Translations under genes and position numbers: made by a program
NCBI RefSeq assembly: GCF_000001735.4
Contig: NC_003076.8
Coordinates: 23,873,835 to 23,937,834, forward strand
Direction of reading: 5' to 3'
Source: Arabidopsis thaliana
Lineage: Eukaryota > Streptophyta > Magnoliopsida > Brassicales > Brassicaceae
Length of the DNA stretch: 64,000 nt
Notes under the pieces: model-generated
Seen by the model: the letters and a program-made list of their open reading frames with translations, nothing else
What the model was told of the DNA's origin: nothing
The model's database searches: none
Shown: positions 1 to 14,958 of the stretch, piece after piece
How the letters are laid out: each line of letters opens with the position of its first letter
Position numbering within the stretch: position 1 is the stretch's first letter

Positions 1-157
1 AAAAAAGTTGTTTTTATGTACTCATAATCATATACAACGGGAGAATTTTATTTTTTTTCGATGTGGTAAGTCACCATATTTTTGGAATCTATAACGATAG
101 TAACATGTTGTCAGTTCCAATAAAAAATATCTCAAAGAGTACAACAAACCGACACTA

Positions 158-530
158 ATGTGTGACTTAGGATTGGTATTTGTGGCATGGGAAGGGTCGT
201 CAGGATTGAGAGAGGAGTGGTCCAATAGTTTGGGGCCTAAACGTGCTTACGACTTTTGGAACAATTTGGAGGCAGAAGCAACCAACAGCTTCGTCTTGGA
301 TAATGTGCCTAGACGATCTTGGTTTAGAGAATGTGATTGATATTTGAGAGTGATGCAAGTGTTCTGTTTCGGGCAGTTAATGATGAAGCAAGCCTGGCCC
401 ATCTCTGCAGAGCCTTTACACGAGATATCATAGGAAAAGACAAAGACAACGAACCAGCACATGTGTGCTGATTTCATTGCGAAAATAGCACTTTCTTTTG
501 TGTATTATGCCGTTTTAGATAAGTGTATTT
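158..530 (+). mobile_element. Decayed LINE-type RNase H fragment
   Basis: No intact gene is present, but three short reading-frame pieces in a row carry landmarks of the plant LINE RNase H domain. The first (158-340) contains LEAEA. The second (about 342-465) contains IFESDASVLFRAVND, the usual ExDS..L..AVN segment. The third (about 468-525) contains ADFIAKIAL, the usual AD.LAK.AL segment near the C-terminus. The order and spacing suit the RNase H domain of Arabidopsis Ta11-like LINEs. The frame changes twice and stops are present, so the copy is dead. No reverse transcriptase or poly(A) tail is visible, and the element may extend beyond the left edge. A decayed stand-alone RNase H-like host gene is the alternative. 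Confidence 0.5.
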
Positions 531-861
531 CCGATTTGCTTCCACCAATTATTGAGATGAATAGTCACACACTTTTGTATTCTGTCTAATAAAGTAGAGA
601 AATTTTCAAGGGATTCGGCACCAAACCAAATCATTATTAGAATAGAATGTTACAAAGCTTTGATAAGTTCTTTGCATATAAGTAACTAGTAACGCGGACG
701 CCACAAGAACTTTGATGTTGCAGTTAAAAACTAACAGCTAGTAAAGAAGTACATGACTTTTCCTTAGAGCTATTCAATAGTTCTTCTTGAACCCAATGCA
801 GATTTATCCTTTTGATTCACACAAGTCGAATAAGATTCAACAGCGTTATCCTTTTCATTCT
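531..861. other. Intergenic stretch, 3' side of the elongin-C-like gene
   Basis: AT-rich DNA with no supported gene. The part next to 862 is presumably the 3' UTR of the minus-strand gene that ends there. Confidence 0.4.
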
Positions 862-1797
862 TCAAGTGTGAAGATAGTTAGCAGCCATCATCAGCTCTAG
901 AGTCAGTTCAGGCTCAATATGAAACTCTGTCTCTTTGCCTCTGTCAAAAGATGGAACATATGCATAACAGTAGTTAAAGACTATACAACTATAAAAAGAG
1001 AGAAAGATAGGAGTGGAGGAGCGGTAAAAGAAGAATCCAATTCTAGAAAACAGTAACACTTTCAATACATTGGTTCATAGAGATAAACTAATGAGACTAA
1101 ACGCAGGACAGTGCAATGAGGTAAAGAGTTGCAATGTAACTATATCCCCAAAGGATGCGTATGCGTTCATTCTTATCGACTGATCCACTAAAGTGAAACT
1201 TGGATAGTTACAAACAGCGATGCGATTCTGAAGAAAACTAACAGAGACTACTACAATGCCATGTTCTAGAGATCAATGTAGAGCAAGAGGTGAAAAGCGA
1301 GTTAGATAATGGAACCTGGAGTATTGAAGAGACCAGTAGAAGTACTGGCAAATCTTCTCTAGTATTGTGGTGCTTATATCAGGGAAAGTCACTACGCCAT
1401 CTTTCGATTCCGAGAAACCACCTACCATACCAAATAACAACAGAATTACTAAATTTAGCATCTACATAATGAAATTGAGAATGATCTTATGAATTTGGAC
1501 TTGCTTCTTTATTCAAATTACGTAATTGAATTTCCGATTGAGCATAATCTCTCGCTAAATTTCTCTCAAATTGAGGCCAATTCACAACTAAATCAGATTA
1601 AGTATCACAGAATCCATCAAATCCAAGTAAGATGACTAGATCAGAATCTTGATTACGATCACCAACTCTACAACAAAAGAGGAGAAGAAACCTGGAGAAG
1701 TGAGCATGCTTCGGATAGTCTGAGAAACCATAGCGGCTTCTCTGTCGATGACGAACTCGAAACCTTCCATGCTTATCAACTTCACCGTCTCTCTCAT
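862..1797 (-). CDS. Elongin-C-like BTB/POZ-fold (SKP1-type) protein, 96 aa
   Basis: Three exons on the minus strand join without a frame break: 1692-1797, 1316-1421 and 862-940 (291 nt, 96 aa). The protein starts MRETVKLISMEGFEFVIDRE, continues with a TFPDISTTILEKICQYFYW segment and ends LMMAANYLHT. This is the compact BTB/POZ fold of elongin C, and 96 aa is a normal length for it. Elongin C bridges cullin-type E3 ligases or elongin A to substrate receptors in other eukaryotes; that role is family knowledge. An in-frame upstream ATG would add 33 residues ahead of this start, but they do not look like elongin C and were left out. The upstream region holds three site II motifs, as in many housekeeping plant genes. 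I recognise it as At5g59140. Confidence 0.88.
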
Positions 1798-2913
1798 CTT
1801 CGTCGTCGTCGTCGGCTTAAGCTTTCCTCTCTTTCTCTCTACCGCGGCGTGGTTTCTTAACTCGCAAAGACCGACTAAGTTATTGGTTGATCCCAAACTA
1901 TTATGGGCTCAATTTCAAACGAGGCCCATTATGAATTATGATGTCTACATAATCTTGTTATTAGCCCACTAAAATCACCCTATTCGGTCCTTTTTAGCTG
2001 AAATTTATTCCAATCCTTTTTTTTATCCGTTTTTAATTGAAATTCAAAAGAACTATTTTGAGAAATGACTAATTTGTAAATAATGCGGTTCAGTATAAAT
2101 TATGAAATTTTTGATAATTCAAAAGAACCAAATTCTGACATTTTCAAAGTTATAGAAAACAAACTTAAAGACGAAAGAAACCTTGGAACATTTATCAAAA
2201 TCATAACCAGAGCTTTACGGGTTGGCGAAAGATGTGATTCACCTAGGAATCATACAAAATCTTTTTGATCACAAGTAAAACGAGAGATATGTATTTTACT
2301 ATTTTTCTCTAATCCCAATCAGTTACACATAAACCAAAAACTTAATAAGGTTTGAGTTACTCTTTTTCAAACTTATCACCAAAAAAGTGACGTTGAAATC
2401 TTTAGTCTACTAGTATAAATGTATAATGATCAATCAACCAACAGAAAACAGATCATCACCAACACATAATTATTTGATGACTTGGCTCTTTATAATTGGC
2501 TGGTTACAATGTTAACATGAGAGTCATTACCGTATCCGATAATAACTTAAGTCATTATTTCCCATAATACCCTTGAAACAGCCACTTACTTTTTGTCAGC
2601 TGCCTACCATTTACCTGCCACCTCAGCCCCCTTTTGTCATTTTCTTTAATGCGGCGTCGTTTTATTTTCCGTATCAACTTGAAAAGCCAGTTATACAATA
2701 CGACCATCATCTTCATACGTATAAACGTATTTATAAGTAAGAAATAAGAACATTCAATAACCTCTGACATTTCCTCAATTCCCTGAAAAAATTTCATAAT
2801 TCAAAGAGTGTTCCTTGGAGAGAAAAGTTTCATCCTTTCAACAGATCTGAAGAGGGTCAATTGAAATTCGTTTTCACGATTCATCCGCCATTTTTCCGGG
2901 GAAAAAACAAAAG
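1798..2913. promoter_or_regulatory. Divergent intergenic region between elongin C and RABA2D
   Basis: Shared upstream region of two genes transcribed away from each other. Close to the elongin-C-like start are site II type motifs: TGGGCT at 1904-1909, GGCCCA at 1923-1928 and AGCCCA at 1963-1968. The rest is AT-rich with no supported gene. The 5' leader of RABA2D probably begins near 2800-2880. Confidence 0.5.
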
Positions 2914-3023
2914 GTATGTACTTTGGGACTGGGGCTAATTTCTTTGGATCTGTCTACTTTATGAAGATCGCTTGTTGATTTCTGGGGGATATGTGTGTTT
3001 ATAGGTGAGATCAAAGAGGAAAA

Positions 3024-4410
3024 ATGGCGCATAGGGTAGAACAGGATTATGATTATTTGTTCAAGATCGTGTTGATTGGTGATTCTGGTGTCGGGAAAAC
3101 AAACATCTTGTCTAGATTCACAAGGAATGAGTTTTGTTTGGAATCTAAGTCCACTATTGGTGTTGAATTCGCCACCAGAACTCTTCAGGTGATTTCTAAT
3201 TTTGTAGCTTTTTTTTTCCTTTACTTTGGGAGAATGAGCAGAAAGGATAGTCTTAAATTCACAAGTGGTAATATTCAGAGAAATTTGAACAAGTATCTTG
3301 TTTTCTGAATGCGTCTGTGATCTTGACATATGTCAATTTCAAGCTATTTCTTCATTTTTAACGTGATCTCTATCTTAGGATCTAAGATTTGTGCCTTTTG
3401 GTTGGCTAGCTGCTTCATGATCTCATATTTAGGTCAACGATAGTTCATTTGATGCAGTTGTGTTCTTATTTTTACTCTTCTTACTTGTAAAGTTGCATCC
3501 TTTACATATCCTTTTTGGTCAGTCTAAGGAACATGCTTATGTTAGGTACCATGTAAGTGAAATGATCCTGTGGTGTCTTGCGCATTGAATAGTTTTAACT
3601 TTTTAAACTATTCCGTGCATTGTTCTCTCATCTTTTTGAATTTGGTTTTTTATTGCTTAGAGATTTTAATATCAAGAGAGAATCTTAGAATGTGCTGGCC
3701 ATGAGTCATGAGGAATTGCTTTTGTATAGATGGTGGAGAAACCCAATGGACAAAAAGCTTCCCACAACTTGTCCCTAATTATGATTTTTTTTCCTTATCA
3801 TTAAAGTCAACTCTCCATCCCTGGAGAAGTCAACGCATCAAAACATTAACATAATCAGCTGATGTATTGAAAAATGTTGATGGCTTAACTATTACTTTTT
3901 GTGTGTTTTATGTTTATACAGGTTGAAGGAAAGACTGTTAAGGCCCAGATATGGGACACTGCAGGTCAAGAGCGGTACAGAGCTATCACAAGTGCTTATT
4001 ACAGAGGAGCGGTAGGTGCACTTCTTGTCTATGACATCACTAAAAGACAAACCTTTGACAATGTTCTGAGGTGGCTACGTGAACTAAGAGACCATGCGGA
4101 TTCCAACATTGTGATCATGATGGCTGGGAACAAAGCTGATCTAAACCACTTGAGATCAGTTGCGGAGGAAGATGGACAGACTCTAGCTGAGACAGAAGGT
4201 CTCTCTTTCTTGGAGACATCAGCTCTTGAAGCCACCAATGTGGAGAAAGCATTTCAAACCGTGTTAGCAGAGATTTACCACATCATCAGCAAAAAAGCTT
4301 TGGCTGCTCAAGAAGCAGCGGCTGCTAATTCTGCCATTCCGGGGCAAGGAACAACGATTAACGTTGAAGACACATCTGGAGCTGGCAAAAGAGGTTGCTG
4401 CTCTACTTAA
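3024..4410 (+). CDS. RABA2D: Rab11-type small GTPase RABA2d, 217 aa
   Basis: Two coding exons, 3024-3188 and 3922-4410, give 217 aa, the known length of RABA2d. Guanine-nucleotide motifs are all visible: P-loop GDSGVGKT (residues 19-26), switch [19 protein letters not shown], and ETSALE. The C-terminus GKRGCCST supplies the two adjacent cysteines for geranylgeranylation. RABA2 GTPases work at the trans-Golgi/early endosome and on the cell plate in exocytic and recycling traffic (family knowledge). The leader carries a likely 5' UTR intron (GTATGT at 2914 to AG at 3004), so the 5' UTR ends only 19 nt before the ATG after splicing. The single coding intron is 733 bp. Confidence 0.96.
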
Positions 4411-5732
4411 TTGAAAGTTTAAACTTTCGTTTTCTATTGCTTATTCACTGTCTTTTTTTCTCTTCAAGTTTTGGGTGATGAAATGTAACAACGATGCAAG
4501 ACCATGTAGAATATATATCTCTTCATTTACTCTTGTCGTACCATCTTTGATGGGTTTGTGTTCAGAAAGAAAGAAAAATGAAGAAAAAGTTTGTTATTAA
4601 ACTTCTCTTATTGGTGTATCTCTCTTGAATTGGTATGTTCCGTTTAGTTCTCGTTTACAACTGTTCTTTCTCTTTTTCAACTCCGATTTAAGTTGATGTG
4701 CCTCTTAAGTCTTAACGAATACTCACAGTTTTATGAAGGGGAATAACTCTTTCTATTTTTGCCCCAAAATCTCTAGTAATTGATTACGTTGTTGACTTGT
4801 TGGAGGTAAAGAGAAAAATGTTGGTCTAGTTTTAGGTAAACGTGTGTTGTTTTAACCAAAGCCTGACTTCTTAGTTCGTATGGAAAAGGCTATATGATCT
4901 TTTAAGACAGGATATAAGATTCAAACCTAGTTTTAGCTAAACGTGTGTTGGTTTCTTTTGATACTCTTATTCAAATATTAATGTATATGTTGTGTAGTTA
5001 CTGCATTTCTTTTGTATTGTCATCAAAATGTATGCACCTCTTATTTGTTTTGTAATCCATGTTATGAATCACACATATGTAAACTCTACAATATAATTTC
5101 AACCTCTTACAAAATAAAAATGAGTAAAAATCAAACTGAAATTGGCTAATATGTAAACTCATAAAATTCATTTTATTGAATATATAATAAGAAACTGACA
5201 ATGAATTGGCAAAGAAAATTAGGTCATAATGAATCAAACAAAAGAACATTACTATATATATATGGAAAAAAAATATTTAAAGATCATAAGTGATAATGAT
5301 GTGCTAATAGTGGGGACAAGCAAATCCATCCGAAATGCAAGAACACGGACAGAGATCATTATAACATTATGCAAAGAGAGTAGTTGCATTAACCTATTAT
5401 TATTCCACTATTTTATTTTCAAAAATAAAATAAATACAAATATACAAATAAAATAAAATAACCAAAGGAAGAAAAAAAAAGAAAAAAACCCACTAACCTT
5501 CGATAAACTCAGCCATCACAGAAATTCGTTGGAAAAAAATAAATTTTTAGGGAAAAACTTTTTAGGGAAAAACTTTTTAGGTCCAAAGATCGAGAGAGAA
5601 GAGAAGATTTTGAATTTTTTTTGTTTTATAAAGTTTCGTCTTAAGCGATCGATTTTTTGTGCGAAAGATTGAAACTTTTTGGTAAGATAATTGTGTTGTG
5701 TGGTTGGATCGTGGAGGTGGGTCTTCTTTCGA
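4411..5732. other. Intergenic: RABA2D 3' UTR and TOPP2 upstream region
   Basis: About 1.3 kb of AT-rich DNA with no supported gene. The right end holds a short tandem repeat (about 5543-5580) just upstream of TOPP2. Confidence 0.45.
5543..5580 (+). repeat. Short tandem repeat in the TOPP2 leader or promoter
   Basis: The 14-15 bp unit TTTTTAGGGAAAAAC is present in about two and a half copies in a row, about 150 bp upstream of the TOPP2 ATG. It lies in either the promoter or the 5' UTR. Confidence 0.6.
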
Positions 5733-7268
<1,536 letters not shown>

Positions 7269-8210
7269 AGTAAAGAGGTAGTTCAAGTCTTTTATACTAA
7301 CTTGTGATGAGTGTTTCAATTCCTGTTTCAGTCTTTCAGATTTCCAGATTGCTATAAAAAGTTCATCATGCATTTCTTCTCAAATTACTTAGATTATGAC
7401 ATTTGTTCATCTTTTGCTTACACAACTTGTTTAAGATTTGATTGAGTAAAACAGAAGGGGTTTCGTTTTGAACTTTGTGAATATGAGCTCAGAGCTTGGA
7501 TCTCAGATTCAATCACTTACAGGAAAACTTGTTTCATTTTTGCATGTTGCAGTTGAAACCTCGCGGGAAAGAAGAGGAAAAAGGCGATACGAAAGCGGGA
7601 GAGACATTTGAAGCTCCCTGAGACTTTGTCCGGAGGCCTTGCAAAGGCAAAAAAACATAATTTACATGTTATATTATCTTATTTGAACTCTTGCCATTTC
7701 TTTTCTCAAAACACTTTATGTTCTTATGATCTTCTCCTCTGACTCTATATAGACAGTAAAAAAAGTCTGCAAATTTTCATTCTTTTTCAACAACCAATTT
7801 CCTCAGTGTACATACTAAATTGTTCTGTATCCATACACACATATACTTGGGAAATCTTCGGTTTCATGGATTCTTCACAACTCGAAGCCTCTTTAAAAAC
7901 AGATTCTTTGCTTAGTTGTTGTCGTCGCTGCAAATTATTTGACAAGTGGAGAGTTTTTGCAGAGCTAAAAAGCGAATACAAGTTGACCAAAAAAGGTCAA
8001 ATCCCTGGTTCCATATGAAACTGTCAAACTTTGGACGTGCATGGATACAAAAGCTTCTGTCAGTTTACTTTCCTGGATTTAGGGTTTTAAAACCAGCTGT
8101 GAGGTTTGCTGCAATGTGGCAATGTCACTGCAATGTGTTGTATAGAGTCTTAAGTCCTCTGTTTACTTTAAAACCCGTATTTTAACTTGCTGCTATTCAC
8201 AACAAGAAAA
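7269..8210. other. Intergenic: TOPP2 3' UTR and proline-rich gene promoter
   Basis: Contains the predicted TOPP2 3' UTR intron and last exon (7553 to roughly 7760). Short reading frames at 7787-8185 on both strands match no family I know and look fortuitous. Confidence 0.4.
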
Positions 8211-9077
8211 ATGAAGTCTTGTCTAGCTACTTTTGCTCTCGCAGTGTTAGTAACACAAGGAAGCATTTTTAGTTTGTGTTTGGCCTCCTCTGCTTCTACA
8301 AACTCTGTTCCTAATTGGTTTCATCATTGGCCGCCGTTTAAATGGGGACCAAAATTTCCATATTCTCCACCTAAACCGCCGCCAATCGAGAAATATCCTC
8401 CACCGGTGCAGTATCCACCACCGATCAAGAAGTATCCACCGCCACCATACGAGCATCCACCGGTGAAGTATCCACCACCGATCAAGACTTACCCTCATCC
8501 GCCGGTGAAGTATCCTCCACCAGAACAGTATCCACCGCCGATTAAGAAGTATCCTCCACCAGAACAGTATCCACCGCCGATTAAGAAGTATCCTCCACCA
8601 GAACAGTATTCACCGCCTTTCAAGAAGTATCCTCCGCCAGAACAGTATCCACCACCGATCAAGAAGTATCCTCCGCCAGAACATTATCCACCGCCGATAA
8701 AAAAGTATCCTCCGCAAGAACAGTATCCACCACCGATTAAAAAGTATCCTCCGCCAGAAAAGTATCCACCCCCGATCAAGAAGTATCCTCCGCCAGAACA
8801 GTATCCACCGCCGATCAAGAAGTATCCTCCGCCAATTAAGAAGTATCCTCCGCCAGAAGAGTATCCACCACCGATCAAGACTTATCCTCATCCCCCTGTG
8901 AAGTATCCACCGCCTCCGTACAAGACTTACCCTCATCCGCCGATCAAAACTTATCCTCCTCCGAAAGAATGTCCTCCTCCGCCTGAACATTACCCTTGGC
9001 CTCCGAAAAAGAAATATCCTCCACCGGTTGAGTATCCGTCGCCGCCATATAAGAAATATCCTCCGGCTGATCCATAG
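8211..9077 (+). CDS. Secreted repetitive proline-rich cell wall protein, 288 aa
   Basis: A single open frame from the ATG at 8211. The frame extends slightly upstream without another ATG. Residues 1-25 or so are a signal peptide (MKSCLATFALAVLVTQGSIF then SLCLASS). The mature protein is almost wholly tandem repeat with consensus KKYPPPEQYPPPI (13 residues, 39 bp), about nine copies between 8520 and 8880, flanked by degenerate KTYPHPPVKYPPP units. Pro, Tyr and Lys dominate; one Cys is visible in the mature part (KECPPP). This composition suits a structural wall PRP: hydroxylation of prolines and tyrosine cross-linking would be expected. Copy number may vary between accessions. I recognise it as At5g59170. 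Confidence 0.93.
   Translation: MKSCLATFALAVLVTQGSIFSLCLASSASTNSVPNWFHHWPPFKWGPKFPYSPPKPPPIEKYPPPVQYPPPIKKYPPPPYEHPPVKYPPPIKTYPHPPVKYPPPEQYPPPIKKYPPPEQYPPPIKKYPPPEQYSPPFKKYPPPEQYPPPIKKYPPPEHYPPPIKKYPPQEQYPPPIKKYPPPEKYPPPIKKYPPPEQYPPPIKKYPPPIKKYPPPEEYPPPIKTYPHPPVKYPPPPYKTYPHPPIKTYPPPKECPPPPEHYPWPPKKKYPPPVEYPSPPYKKYPPADP
8520..8880 (+). repeat. 39-bp tandem repeat encoding KKYPPPEQYPPPI
   Basis: About nine in-frame 39-bp units inside the proline-rich gene, differing mostly at third codon positions plus a few substitutions (EHY, EKY, QEQY, SPPF). The array accounts for the long antisense reading frames seen here. Confidence 0.85.
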
Positions 9078-9664
9078 TAACTCAAAACCAAACAAGGACG
9101 TGTTTGTCTATAAGTATATGTCTAGTTAAAAAACTGTTCTGTTCTTTCTGTTATGTTCTTTCTTTTTCTTATGACTTTCTGTTATGATGCATCAAATAAA
9201 GAATAAACTGTTCTGTTTTGAATTTGTTAAATAGGAGAGTGCAAGCTCAAGAACAAGCTGTTTCATAAATAAATAAAATATATTTTCTAAAATCAAGTAA
9301 AGTAAAAAAAAAATAGATATTGTACTAAATGAATAAACTTGATTCAACAAAGTTTTGTACGTTGTTATAATTTCACTTAAATAATTTAGTGCGTCAAAAA
9401 AACAAAATTAAAACGTAATTGGTCAAGGAAAAAAAAACAAGTCTCAAGGGAAAAGGAAAACAAAAAAAAAGGAAAATTTAATAAGCAATCTGGACCGTTC
9501 ATACTTTTTAGATCTGACGGCTGACAGAGAACTACCATTGGGCATCTTTTATAAACAGAGAGATTTGTTTGATTCCGGTCGAACTCAAAACATAATTTGC
9601 TCTCAATAAGACATTAACAAAGTCCCAGAGGCAGAGAGAGAGAATCAGAGAGAGAGAAGTCGAG
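9078..9664. other. Intergenic: promoter and leader of NRPB7
   Basis: AT-rich. The part just before the NRPB7 ATG is a GA-rich leader (GAGAGAGA runs, 9630-9660), with a possible TATA-like TTTTATAAA near 9548. No gene supported. Confidence 0.4.
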
Positions 9665-11142
9665 ATGTTTTTCCACATAGTATTGGAGCGGAACATGCAG
9701 TTGCATCCTCGTTTCTTTGGTCGTAACCTAAAAGAAAACCTCGTATCTAAGCTCATGAAAGATGTCGAAGGCACTTGCAGGTTTTCTTTCTCTATTCACT
9801 TCTAGTAGAAAATCACCAATTTCGGATGCTTTAATCGCAAACCCTTTTCCTCAATTCTCAATTCGGATTCGTTTTCCTTAAGACAACTTCGAAAAAGTTG
9901 CATATTTTTTCGAACCCTAATCTCCGTCTAGTTCAATTTGTTAGGTTTTAGGGATTAGAGTGGATTAAATTCGAATAAAGATCGTTCTTTTAACTAAATT
10001 GTAGTCTTTCTCTGCTGCTTGTGACTAAAGTCTGATTTTTAGCAGAATTTTTTTCCAAAGGGATTTGCTTTGAAGCCTTTAGCTTTCTTAGGATTAAGAT
10101 ATGACTTCATCCAGCTCACTTAGATGCCTGATTGCAAATCATTCAGATCCAGTATCTTGTTTTGTATTTGATACTCAAGTCTAAAACTTTGTTCTTTAGT
10201 ATAGTTCGCTTAATCCATTGCTTGTGACAGAGATTTGTATTTTGAGGCCTCTAGCTTTTTGTATTTGCTTTAGGTTTAAGATGTGAAGTTTCATCATTGC
10301 AATGTCATATTGATACTTATCAATATTTGCTCTTTTCGTTTTGTGGTATGGACAGTGGCCGACATGGATTTGTAGTGGCGATAACTGGAATAGATACAAT
10401 AGGAAAGGGTTTGATCAGAGATGGGACTGGTTTTGTCACCTTTCCAGTTAAATACCAATGCGTCGTTTTCAGACCTTTCAAAGGCGAGATTTTGGAAGCT
10501 GTTGTCACTTTGGTCAATAAGGTAATGTATCTATATAGTCTTATTTTTTTAGTCAAATGTCTTTAGTGACAAATCAACCTTATGGATTTTCCTAATATTA
10601 TCACAGATGGGATTCTTCGCTGAAGCTGGCCCTGTTCAGATTTTTGTGTCTAAGCATGTAAGCTTATGATCTTCCATCATGAATTTGACCTCGAGTTCAT
10701 TTTTGATTCTAGGTGTTATGTACTTACTCTTGTTCTCCTCTCTTTTATCACCACAGTTGATTCCAGATGATATGGAGTTTCAAGCTGGAGACATGCCTAA
10801 CTATACCACATCAGATGGATCAGTGTGTTTCTTTCTCTAGTTCTTATTTCCCAACAGTATTATATGTGTTTCATCTATCTTCAAGGAACTCATTTTTCCA
10901 ATGCTTCTCTTGCAGGTTAAGATCCAGAAGGAGTGTGAAGTGAGACTAAAGATTATTGGAACAAGAGTTGATGCCACTGCGATTGTATGCACCATCTCCT
11001 CCATAACTCTAGTCACAATCCAACTTATAGTTTTTAGATTATTCTTATCAATTTACACATTTGTTTTTTGATTTTGCAGTTTTGTGTGGGTACCATCAAA
11101 GACGATTTTTTGGGAGTCATAAACGACCCTGCAGCGGCATAA
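9665..11142 (+). CDS. NRPB7: RNA polymerase II subunit 7 (Rpb7), 176 aa
   Basis: Six exons: 9665-9780, 10356-10521, 10607-10657, 10757-10822, 10916-10984 and 11080-11142 (531 nt, 176 aa, the usual Rpb7 length). The N-terminus MFFHIVLERNMQLHPRFFG and the segment SGRHGFVVAITGID belong to the RNP-like tip domain. FPVKYQCVVFRPFKGEILEA begins the S1/OB domain. Rpb7 pairs with Rpb4 to form the Pol II stalk, which contacts nascent RNA and is needed for initiation (family knowledge). The first intron is long (575 bp) and the others are about 85-100 bp. Confidence 0.95.
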
Positions 11143-11818
11143 AAAGTTTCAAGCAGATTTCAATTTTGGTCTTCTTTCTTTCACAGAGAATGCTGTCTTG
11201 TGATAAAGTTGTATTATAGTTGAAGTTTTGGATCTATTTAATCCGAAAGATTGGAACCACGCTTGTTGGATTTAACTTATATGCAAGTTTAGTGAACTTC
11301 GTATTTGATCAAAACTGTTGTCATTTTGAGAACAATATAGTACCGAGTAGTGGATCAAATTCTACATGTCTCAATGAAAATTGTATAATTTGAAATTGAA
11401 TGGATGTTTCATTGATTGTTAGTTATATTGTTTCATATGTTGTGGAAGATATTGAAACTCTTGTTTCATACGTTGTGGTTCTGTTTATCAAATATTTGAT
11501 AAATCTAAGAAAACATGTTAAAAGTCATCAATTGCTTCTCTCATTCATCAACTTTCCTTATAGGATTTGGTTTTTGGTAAGACCTCTTTGACTATCGAGT
11601 AAAATATCTAATTGTATGATATATTGACCAAAATGTACTAATTAAATTCATTGAAAGTTTTCTGAATTTTAACACATTCAATGAATTTGAAAACGCTTTT
11701 TTCAAATAAATTTCCATATAGTTTCATAACAATGATGAGTATGCAATCTATTCAATAACACATTCGTTCTCTCAGAGTCACAATCCCAACTTTGCTCTTT
11801 CTTTTAGAGTTTCACAAA
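11143..11818. other. Intergenic: NRPB7 3' end and SBT4.3 promoter
   Basis: AT-rich DNA. A 63-codon frame at 11400-11591 has no recognisable domain. No supported gene. Confidence 0.4.
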
Positions 11819-14839
<3,021 letters not shown>

Positions 14840-14958
14840 GAAAGGAGTTATGCTCATTTTCTTTTCTTGTATCATCAAAAACAGAGAGAAGAAGAGACAA
14901 AGTTTTGAGGGACTAAGACATACTTACTTGAGAACAAATCAACAAAGTGTATCTGACA

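Noticed and set aside
7787-8185. Overlapping short frames between TOPP2 and the proline-rich gene
   Set aside because: Frames on both strands over the same DNA, none with domain or splice support; probably the promoter.
8247-9095. Long minus-strand frames (up to 161 codons, Arg/Trp/Ile-rich) opposite the proline-rich gene
   Set aside because: They are antisense shadows of the 39-bp repeat; their odd composition follows from the complementary Pro/Tyr/Lys codons.
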